Shown here in pieces: positions 1-8,507 of a stretch of 64,000 bases of DNA (position 1 is the stretch's first letter; each line of letters opens with the position of its first letter). The translations under genes were made by a program, and so were the position numbers. This DNA is from Episyrphus balteatus (taxonomy: Eukaryota > Arthropoda > Insecta > Diptera > Syrphidae): positions 31,048,136 to 31,112,135 of the forward strand of contig NC_079134.1 of NCBI RefSeq assembly GCF_945859705.1, in the 5' to 3' direction. The notes under the pieces were generated by a model that did no database searches, was not told the DNA's origin, and saw nothing but the letters and a program-made list of their open reading frames with translations.

Positions 1-461
1 ATCCAAAATGAGTATATATTTTGTTGCTGGATAACCGTAAAAAGGCCTATTTCGATAGGTTTTATTAATTGATGTAAAAATGTTAGAAAACATTTGTTTT
101 AATAGAAAGTAAACTTGATTTCTTTAAAAAATAAATGAAGTTTTTAAATATATCCTTAAATTTCCTGTAAAGTGTAAAGTGATCCGTTTTTGAGGCCAAA
201 TGAAAGAAGTTTGAAACAAAAAGAAACTTAAAGTTTAATAAATAGCCGTTCTAAATAATAATAATTATTTTATCTTAAAAGAAAAATAAAAACAAAAAAT
301 TGAAAAATTTTGGTTTTTGGATGCAATGATTTGCTATTTCACAATTTGAAATAAAATATTGAAAACGCATATCGTAAAACAATAAGAATATAGCTTTCAC
401 ATGATTTTTGTGATATTATGATACGATCATTTTTTACTGAGATATAGCCTATTACTCCAGT
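1..461. other. AT-rich flank, no gene seen
   Basis: I see no credible ORF, RNA gene or clear repeat here. The last ten bases before the retrotransposon (452-461) match the start of the foldback element at 17927, which may be chance. Confidence 0.5.
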
Positions 462-1792
462 TGTTTTTTGACCAACGTTGATACTTACGACTGTACGTAT
501 TCGACGAAGGTTCAAAATTCATAAAAATAAGAAGTCGGAAGCGGTGATAATTTTATTAATAAATGTAAGTTTTATTATCCGTTTAATTTCTTAACAATTA
601 TTGGATAATGCTTAATTAATTAAATTTCATATAAATAACTATTTTCGAAAGATTTGTGCTTGACGTATATTGTCATCGAACACTTTCCAATCGAATTTTT
701 AATTATAAATACTACTTTATGTTAATTAATTACTAACGATCACAATTAAAAAAGGGTTTTTCGAGATTATGTTCGAACGACGTATATTGTCATCGATCGA
801 TTTCAATTTCGAATTCCACCTTTTCTTTACTATTTAGTGTTAAACGTTAATGTTAAAAAATATATCAAATTATATTTGTTTTACGTATATATTCGTAAAA
901 CAATTTCAATTTGATTTACAACTTACAATTTTGTTAGAATTTTACAATTTTGGAATGTCGGGAAAAAGTGAGTTTCTTCAGAAAATGTTCGCCCTTTTAT
1001 ATTCTAATTCGAGCTTTGGTGCTGCCATTCAAATTTGTAGAAGTTTATTGAAAATAATGAGCCTTGGCAGCATTTTTCTTCCAGCTGCTTAGCTTGTTTG
1101 TTGTTGTCGGTATATATGTTTGTCTCTTTTTCACTTATTGGATCTATTGGGAATTATAAAATATTAAATTATTAATTAATTATTAATATTTTTTATAATT
1201 CATTACAAAATTATTGTTCCCCAACTAAATATTTGTATTGTGAATAAGTTTTTTAATCTCGGTTTATAAAGTTGTATCGTCAAAACAACTTTGTTTATTC
1301 GCGCATGTTTACAAGTGACGTTTAACTTTATTTGTTTATTTTATTCGTGAAATATTTGTGTTTTGTTTAATTTTTTATTGTAAAAATATTAAAAGATTGT
1401 TAAATTAATTAAATTTAATGTGTATTTGTTCAGGGACATAAATTTATAAGTGAAATTTTAGTAAAAATAATATGTGTACTTTGTAGGTTATGTTTTGATA
1501 AACCTTTTTGTTGTAAATTTGTTTATTTAATTGTTTATATACAATTAAACATTTTCGTTTAATCATTAAAGTGATTATATTTGTTTATTTTAATTGTTTA
1601 TGTATATTTAATACAAAAAAAATAAACTTGTGACGTTGTGTGTTTTAATATAAGGGTTGCAAATTGCAACTTCAATGTAAATTGTTAATTTTGTGATTTA
1701 TGTGTTGTTTTTTGTTTGTAATTTAGTGCTAATAGTTTACAAATATGAAACTAAGCAATTTAATTTAATTTTTCTTTCATTTGCAGGTTCCA
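462..1792 (-). repeat. 3' LTR of the BEL/Pao element
   Basis: About 1.33 kb, matching the right copy at 8508-10862 apart from small indels and the 941-bp insert. On the minus strand it starts TGGAACC and ends AAAAAACA. A purine-rich tract (minus strand, 1793-1803) lies directly upstream and fits a polypurine tract. Short ORFs inside it (for example near 850-1092) are not conserved between the LTRs and are not called. Confidence 0.9.
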
Positions 1793-2152
1793 ACTCCCTT
1801 ATTAGGCAATTGGATTTTGCTGGCGCTCCAATGGACATAAATTTGCAATTTTTTTTATTTACATTGCATTTATAAAATAGGGTAAATTGATGATATTTTA
1901 CCTTTGCAACATATAATAAAAATTTTTTTTTTTCTTTTTCAGGATTGAAGCTGAATATTAAGAATTTTTATTAATTTTAAGCTTAGAATTAAGTTAGATT
2001 AAGAATTTAAAATGCGATATGTAATATGTGATCTTAAAAAAAATGAAAAACAAGATTTTTAATAAATTATTTAATCTTTTAATTCAGTGTCTAGTAAATT
2101 CATTTCTTTTATAAAATTATACAATATATTTTAATTTGTATTTAAATTCATT
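1793..2152 (-). other. BEL 3' untranslated region and polypurine tract
   Basis: Internal, non-coding stretch between the last ORF and the 3' LTR. The purine tract at 1793-1803 abuts the LTR on the minus strand. No other feature is seen. Confidence 0.6.
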
Positions 2153-2356
2153 TTAATGTGTGGTTGAACATCTTCCCCCCGTTGAACGGTTACGTTCAAG
2201 TATTCTGGCCTTTATTTTTTCTATGCCCCGGCGATGGTGGTGATGAAAGACAACCTTTCCAGCCTTGTTTACGTTTACCTTGACTTGGTACCTGTCAGGT
2301 AGGTTTACCGAAAATTGCTTCCTCTTACTATGTATTTCGGATCCTTTCAAAATCAA
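2153..2356 (-). pseudogene. Frame-shifted tail of the post-integrase ORF
   Basis: A 67-residue reading frame overlapping the end of the 131-aa ORF at 2328-2723 by about 29 bases. It is strongly basic, with a four-histidine run followed by arginines and a RRGIEKIKARI segment. It may be the C-terminal part of the same protein, displaced by one indel near 2340, since the two frames cover the whole interval from integrase to the 3' UTR. The IEKIKARI stretch echoes the TIQEIKMRI stretch of the first ORF, so a second similar module is possible. Function unknown. Confidence 0.4.
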
Positions 2357-2723
2357 TCCTACTAAGAGTATCCCTGTTAATGAAGAGTTCTTCCCCTTCG
2401 CGGGTTATAAACTTCTGGTAATCATTATCTATCCTCATTTTTATTTCTTGGATAGTGGAGGATGGGCGTAATCTATCGAGGGAATGTATCGTCGACCCAT
2501 TAATAGTAACCGGAATCGGTATGCCTTCGTTTCTATGGATTTGTATTTGGGGTTCGGTAAAGCCTTCATTATTTTGAATAAATTCGGATTCATTCTCCAC
2601 TTCAGCCGACCACCTTAGGTTTTCCTGTATCAATTCTACCAATGGGGTTGAAATGTTAGGTGGTGAAAACCTTATATCCTCAAGAATGGTGATATAATCC
2701 ATATCGTCCCAGTTGGATTGCAT
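2328..2723 (-). CDS. Accessory ORF after integrase, ubiquitin-like segment
   Basis: A 131-aa ORF starting about 100 bp after the end of pol, in the position where some BEL/Pao elements carry an extra or env-like gene. I see no signal peptide or membrane segment, so it does not look like an envelope protein. Residues about 67-128 have the spacing of a ubiquitin-like fold: a beta-like PVTINGSTIHSL, then STIQEIKMRI (compare the TIxxVKxxI helix start of ubiquitin), then EGEEL and DTLSRIDF (compare the L..GrtLsdY segment). No C-terminal di-glycine is seen in this frame. The domain call is inference from pattern, not alignment. The ORF probably continued into the frame at 2153-2356. Confidence 0.5.
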   Translation of the reverse strand: MQSNWDDMDYITILEDIRFSPPNISTPLVELIQENLRWSAEVENESEFIQNNEGFTEPQIQIHRNEGIPIPVTINGSTIHSLDRLRPSSTIQEIKMRIDNDYQKFITREGEELFINRDTLSRIDFERIRNT

Positions 2724-2823
2724 ATTAAACTGTAAGAATATTTATTTGTAGAAATTTGTATGAAAGTTTTAAAAGAACGACACTACAAACAACACATGGA
2801 CAAAGTATTAGTATAAATTGGTT

Positions 2824-5172
2824 TCATGTTGTCGTGATAGTTTCGACTTGGTCGATCGGCAAACGACAAATTTTTACAATGGGTCTTTGACAAGTACTAA
2901 ATCTTGTTCGAACTGTTACAACTCGTACCAATCCATCCTTTCCAGGATGAATCATTTGTATTATCCCTAAAGGCCAAGCAGTCGGTGGAGTGTTTTCATC
3001 CTTTATTAGGACAACATCTCCAACCTTAAGGCTTTGTTCGTTGGTTAGCCATTTAGGGCGTTGTTGGAGACGGTTTAAATATTCCGTTGACCATCTTTTC
3101 CAAAAATGTTGATTCATTTGTTGGACATGTTTCCATCTTTGGTTGAACGAAGAGTTTGATGCTGTTAGGTCAGGTTCAGGGATTGCATTTAAAGCCTGAC
3201 CGATGAGGAAGTGACCTGGGGTTAGAACCGCCAGATCATCAATATCATTTCTCAATGCACATAAGGGTCTTGAGTTTAGACATGCTTCAATTTGAGCAAG
3301 CAATGTCGCGAGTTCTTCAAATGTGCAAACCGTTATGCCTAGCACACGACGCAAATGATATTTGATGGATTTTACACCTGCTTCCCATAATCCTCCGTGA
3401 TGTGGAGCGGCAGGTGGGTTGAAATGCCAGTTAATGTTTAAGGCTGGCAAATAATTTGCTATGTTTGGAGCTGCTTCCTTGATGGCTTGTTCTAGATCGC
3501 GATCCAATGTTACCTTTCCACCCTTGAAGTTTGTTCCGCAATCTGAATATATGTCCGAGCATAATCCTCGTCGAGACAGGAACCTTTTTAAAGCTGCTAT
3601 GAAAGCCATTGAGGTCAAATCTGATACGACCTCTATATGTATAGCTTTGGTTGCCATGCATACTAAGATACAAAAATATCCTTTGTAATGTTTTGCGCTT
3701 CTGTGAGTGGACATTTTAAGTTGTATGGGTCCAGCGTAATCAATACCCACATGTGTAAAGGGTCTTGTGAGGTTAACTCTAGGTGCCGGCAAAGCTCCCA
3801 TTAGTTGTTGCGTTGTTGCTGCTCGATGTTTTGCACATATAACGCATTTATGAATTTCCCGTGTTACGACTCGTTTTCCATCGAGGATCCAAAAATTATT
3901 GCGAAGAGTGTTAAGAACCAATGAAGTGCCTCCATGCAATGTTTCCTTATGGGCCTTATCAATAATCAAGTTACAGACGTGATGATCTCGGGATAAAATG
4001 ATGGGGTGTTTCATATCATATGGAACATCTGCGTTTTCCAGTCTACCTTTAACTCGGATCAAACCATTTCCATCTAAAAATGGGCTGAGCGTCATAAGCT
4101 GACTTTTCTTGGATAGAGGTTTTTCTGCCTTAAATATATGTAACTCAGATTTAAAGGCTGAAATTTGTACCATTTTTAAGATCAACGTGCTTGATTCATT
4201 CAATTCCTTAACGGATAACGGACTTGTTCGTTTATTTTCACGGTCGCGACAATTTTCGACGAATCGCAATACCGTAGCTATTACTCTGACAAGTTTAGTG
4301 TATGATGAATACTTTGGCAACCAGTCGCTTGAAGACGTTGAAAGTAATGCATTTATAGATGGTGCCTTGGCTTCTAAGGTTGTTCCTTCGAGTTGAATTG
4401 GATTTCTTGGCCATTGGGTTTGATTTTGGCAAAGCCATTCAGGTCCATGCCACCATAGATCACAATCAAGGATTTGCCTGGTTGTTATTCCCCGCGAAGC
4501 TAAATCAGCTGGATTATCCTTTGTGGGAGCATGATGCCAATACTCAGTAGGTGTCACATCTTGAATTTCTGCAACTCTGTTTGCAACATAAGTTTTCCAT
4601 TTCGATGGATGCTCTCGAATCCATTGTAAAACAATAGTAGCATCCGTCCATAGAAATACAGGAAAGGTTTCAAGTTGCATGTCTTGAATCGTAGCTTTTA
4701 TAAGTTTAGCTAGCAATAATGCGCCGTTTAATTCCAAACGAGGTAAAGTTATTGGTTTTACTGGAGCAACCTTGGATTTTGCAGTTAATAAATTGACCTT
4801 GATGTTTCCATTTTCATCTTGGGTTCGAATATATAGAACTGCGGCATATGCTTTAATAGAAGCATCACAAAATCCATGAATTTGGTTTGTTTGGTTGGTT
4901 TTCGATATACCAATCCATCGTGGAATTTTTAGTTTATTCAGATTTTTTAAATCCTCTTTAAAATCGTACCATTGTTGTGTGATATCTTGAGAGACCTTGC
5001 TATCCCAAGAGTAACCGCCGATCCAAAGGGTTTGAATAAGTATTTTGGCTATTATGATGATAGGCGAGATCCATCCAACTGGATCGTACAATGATGCTAT
5101 TTCCGAGAGTATGATACGTTTGGTTTTGGCCTGCGTATCTGATAAACCTTGAACATTAAAAGTGAAGTAATC
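2824..5172 (-). pseudogene. pol: BEL pol, second part: RNase H, integrase, C-terminal tail
   Basis: The frame is continuous with the RT part except for one TAA at 5173-5175. It opens with a connection segment ending in LYDPVGWISP, a hallmark of BEL/Pao polyproteins. RNase H follows, with acidic positions in FCDAS, LPRLELNGA, WTDA and NPADLASRG. The integrase has an H-H-C-C zinc-binding region (ending CVICAKHR), then the catalytic D in GIDYAGP, D in YSDCGTNF and E in GGLWEAGVKS. The last about 90 residues (GDVVLIKDE...PLGIIQ) match the usual BEL C-terminal domain. Length and motif order are normal for the family. Readthrough of the upstream stop would be needed for a full polyprotein, so this copy is called broken. 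Confidence 0.9.
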
Positions 5173-6360
5173 TTATGCAGGATACCATCGAATTCCCAGA
5201 GTTTTTACAGATTCCGTTTCTTGTAGTTCGAGTGAACCTTGTAGCTCCTTATCTTCTGTTGGTAAGTGTGATATGACTTCTACTCGGTTACTTGCCCACT
5301 TTCGGAGTTTAAATCCACTCTTACTAAGCATATCTCGTAACTGCCTCTGTAATTTCAGGCATTCATCGATGGTTTCTGCTCCACTTAGTAAATCATCAAA
5401 GTAAAATTCTGATGAAGTTGCCTTCACTGCTAATGGATATGTTTCTTGTTCATCTAGTGCTGCTTGTTGTACTGTGCGAACGGATAAAAATTGTGCAGGG
5501 GACACGCCAAAGGTGACGGTCTTAAGTTGATAATCTTTAAGCATTTTTGTTTCTGGATCTCTCCATAGGATGCGCTGAAACGTGCGATGTTCTGGGTGCA
5601 TCCAAATCATTCGATACATTTTTTTAACGTCTGCTGTGATCACTACCTTATGTTTTCTCCAATTGAGAACAGTAGAGAATAACTTCGGTTGTATAGTTGG
5701 ACCGATCAATAATTGCTCGTTCAGTGATTTACCATTTGTAGTTTTAGCAGATGCGTCGAAAACTACCCGTAGTTTGGTAGTGGTGCTTTGTTTAAAAACC
5801 GCATGATGTGGTATGTAATAATGTGGTTCATTTGGTTTGGGTGGTTCATATTCTTCCATGTGACCCATGGTTATATATTCATCCAAACAGGCTTCATACT
5901 CGCGTTTAAGTTGTGCGTTCTTGGATAATTTCCTTTGTAAATATTCATAACGCCTCAGCGCGAGTTCCCTTGAGGAACCTAGACTTGGTCCATTTGGATC
6001 TGTGAATGGTAATTTTACCATATATTGATTATTTGGCAGCCGTTCATAGTTGGTTTTATATAACTCCTCACATTTTTGATCTTCTGGAGTTTGTGTGTTG
6101 AAGGTTTGCACTTCTTCCATCTCCCAGAATTTCTGAAGTAGAAATCCGAGTTCGTTGATGGGGTTTGTAGTTGCGATGAATACCTTCACTGAAGCGTTAG
6201 GTGAGATAAAATTATTTCCTAATATTATCCATCCAAATATAGTGTTGATGGCGACTACGGATCTACCTGGAGCGTAGCGTATGCCTTCGCGAATAATATG
6301 GCCATATACATCGGCTCCAAGTAAAATGTCTACTGGATTAGGTTTCCAGTTCAGTTTAAG
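5173..6360 (-). pseudogene. pol: BEL pol, first part: end of protease and reverse transcriptase
   Basis: The frame is open from about 6360 and includes PVDILLGADVYG, typical of the BEL protease-RT junction, well upstream of the first Met-like codon near 6189. Reverse transcriptase motifs follow: LRVVFDASAKT, the QP.LF..L..WR segment, and the catalytic FYFDDLLSG (the Y-x-D-D equivalent). The frame ends at RWYPA followed by TAA (5173-5175), after which the same frame continues for another 780 codons. So the interruption is a single nonsense change. Gag-protease lies one frame away (see 6354-6360). Confidence 0.9.
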
Positions 6361-7724
6361 ATTTTTGAAATGTTTAAGACTTGACTTGATGTTTCTTTAG
6401 CTGGCAGTAGGTCAGTGATTGTTTCTAATACGAACATTTTCACTTCTACCGCCGTGTGGTTGTTTTTAGTAGATTTAAGTCTTAACTGCACCCTTTGTTT
6501 GGAACATGCAGTTTGGTTTTTGCTTAGACCATGAATTTGTATTGATGTGGGTGTTCCACGTATTTGCATCCTCTGACAGGCGTTTTCTGTGATGAATGAG
6601 GTTTGCGATCCTGTATCTATCAGGCATCGCAATATTGTTGAACGACCATTGCGGTCACATGCTGTTACCAATGTGGTTGGCAATAGAGCATTACAATTTT
6701 CCATTGACAGGAAAGTGTTTGTCCTTTCAGCATCATTACTGTTAAACCTTTCAGTATTTGAATCCTTTGATGAAGACTCATCGAAATGAAGTGTAGTGTG
6801 ATGTGATTGATGACATTGTTTGCATTTAAACTTATTTCGACACTTTGCGTGCGAATGTTTGTTTGAAAAACAGTTAAGGCATCTATTCGATGCTTTAATT
6901 ATTTTTTTGCGTGTAGGTACATCCATATTTAAATAAGTTTTACAGGTCCCGACGTAATGTTTTTCGTTGCAGGCGGGGCAATAAGAATTAACGAGGGTGT
7001 GATAGGTTTGAATGTTTTCCCTTTTGATGTTGGTGGTACTTGGTTTTGCACCAATAATACTACCGATGGATTCCAATACTCGAATCCTTTTGTTTAAAAA
7101 TGCTAAAAATGTTGAGTATTTTGGAAGTTCTTGGTTATCTCCCAATTCCTCTTCCCAGAGGCGCAATGTCACAAATGGTAATTTTTGAACTATCAAAAAT
7201 ATCAACAATGCATCCCATTGACTGGTGTCTATTTTCAACACCTTGAGCTGCTGTAAGCACTCTTCGGTTGTATCGACTAACATTTTTAGGCTCTTTCCCG
7301 ATTCAGCAGTAATTTTGATTTGGTTGACTAGGGTCTTGAGGTGAAAATTTGCTAAAGTTCTAGTATTTTCATATCGCTTTTTTAATTTACTCCAAGCCGG
7401 TTCATAATCTTGATTAGTGATGGGAGTATGTTTTAATAATTTTTCCGCATCACCACTAAGACATCCCTTTAAATAATGGAGTTTTTGTACCGGTTGCAGC
7501 TGGTTGTTATCATGAATTAATGATGTGAATAAATCGGAAAATGATCTCCATGAATTATAATCACCATCGAATTTTGGCAATGTAATTTTTGGCAATTGAG
7601 TATATTTGAACTGAGGTTCTGCTAAAACCGTTGAATTTGGGTTGGTATCTGTAGCTGTTCTATTGATACCATCTTCAAGCTCGCCCATATACTCACACTG
7701 AGCCAAAAAACAACGTAAAATCAA
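6351..7724 (-). pseudogene. gag: BEL gag (C-terminal part) and protease start
   Basis: The first half carries the BEL-type gag core (LPKITLPKFDGDYNSWRSFS, a capsid signature of these elements). Then come cysteine/histidine knuckles (CPACNEKHYVGTC, CLNCFSNKHSHAKC, CKQCHQSHH) that bind nucleic acid. The end carries the aspartic protease motif CLIDTGSQTSFI. The natural N-terminus is not here: the first residues up to about 7705 belong to an inserted repeat, and the real N-terminus is the fragment at 8022-8318. The ORF stops at TGA 6351-6353 while the protease continues in the -1 frame. Confidence 0.9.
6354..6360 (-). promoter_or_regulatory. Possible -1 frameshift heptamer between protease and RT
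   Basis: Read on the minus strand in the gag frame, the sequence is C TTA AAC followed at once by TGA. It fits the X XXY YYZ slip pattern except at the first base (TTTAAAC would be the classic form). The continuing protease/RT frame is exactly -1. BEL elements usually have one continuous ORF, so a simple one-base loss is the more likely cause. Confidence 0.3.
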
Positions 7725-8043
7725 TCGAAACCACTTTGAATCAATGGAAAATCACTACATTTTTAGCCTAAAGTGGAAAATGATTGAATCAAAGTAGCAC
7801 ACTTTAAATCAAAGTTGTTCACACATTAAAAAAAAATAAAAAAAAGTAAAACTGGCATCCGCTGGGGATCGAACCTGCTATACCTGGGTTGACAAGCTTG
7901 TGCTTTACCACTGTGCCATCTCACTTATAAAAATTGATGTGACAAACTGTAACTTAACCATAGGACGATTTTTAGAAAATTAATGAATATATTTTTCACC
8001 ATTGATTCAATGTAGAACGGATTAAAAATTACTATGCGTTTTT
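7705..8043 (-). mobile_element. Inverted-repeat element with a tRNA-like module, inserted in gag
   Basis: About 0.34 kb splitting gag. The ends form imperfect inverted repeats sharing TTGAATCAATGG (around 7736 and 7999) plus degenerate outer parts. In the middle, on the minus strand, is a tRNA-like sequence next to an A/T-rich run. The exact ends and target duplication are not resolved. It should be an RNA-polymerase-III-capable non-autonomous element. Compare 21760-22190 and the module near 61021. Confidence 0.6.
7854..7922 (-). ncRNA. tRNA-like module (pol III A and B boxes)
   Basis: On the minus strand it has an A box (TGGCACAGTGGTAAAGC) and, about 40 bases on, a B box (GGTTCGATCC). The acceptor and T stems do not pair properly and the D stem is only half paired. 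It is therefore tRNA-derived, not a working tRNA gene. Confidence 0.6.
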
Positions 8044-8318
8044 TCTCTGGGTGCATCGTATTTGATTTCGATTTCATCGAATTGTTGCTTTTTTATATAA
8101 GCATTCTCGCACTCAGCCTTTGATATGATGATGGCTTCATTTATTTGTCGATCTTGTTTAACGAATTCATGCCAAAACTCACGCATATCGATCATTTTTT
8201 GTTTGTAAAAACCAGCCGTTCGTTTTTCCAATCTGGTTTTCTTGCCATTTTCGATTGTTTTTTCAATCTTCGTTTTCAAAACGAGTTGATTGACTAATAG
8301 CTTGTCAAGATCATTCAT
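8022..8318 (-). pseudogene. gag: BEL gag N-terminal fragment
   Basis: 98 residues rich in Lys, Glu and Gln, probably helical, resembling the coiled N-terminal region of BEL gag proteins. It starts at ATG 8316-8318, about 190 bp from the 5' LTR. The true gag sequence runs to about DAPREK, after which the inserted repeat supplies the last residues and the stop. It would rejoin the frame at 7705 without the insert. Confidence 0.75.
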
Positions 8319-8489
8319 GATTGAATGGATATAAATGCGATTAATTTGTAACCCGGTCGTGTAATTGATTTTTTTTTGCTGTGATTAGCACAGAAAAAAA
8401 AAAACAAAGTGAACAAAAAAAAAATAATAAAAAAAAAGAAAAGTATTCGGTTTTAATAAACTAACAAATTATTAATATTTATCACCGTT

Positions 8490-8506
8490 CCTGGATGGAA
8501 CCACCA
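8490..8506 (-). other. Primer-binding site of the BEL element
   Basis: One base inside the 5' LTR, the minus strand reads TGGTGGTTCCATCC. It starts with TGG as expected for pairing to a tRNA 3' CCA end. The tRNA species was not identified. Confidence 0.6.
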
Positions 8507-8507
8507 A

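Noticed and set aside
452..461. BEL inserted into a copy of the CTCCAGTCAAAGCG foldback
   Set aside because: Only ten bases match and nothing continues on the other side of the BEL element.
850..1092. 80-aa ORF in the left LTR
   Set aside because: The matching ORF in the right LTR (8968-9168) differs in frame and C-terminus; LTR sequence, not a gene.
7854..7922. Functional tRNA gene
   Set aside because: The A and B boxes are good, but acceptor, D and T stems do not pair; tRNA-derived repeat instead.
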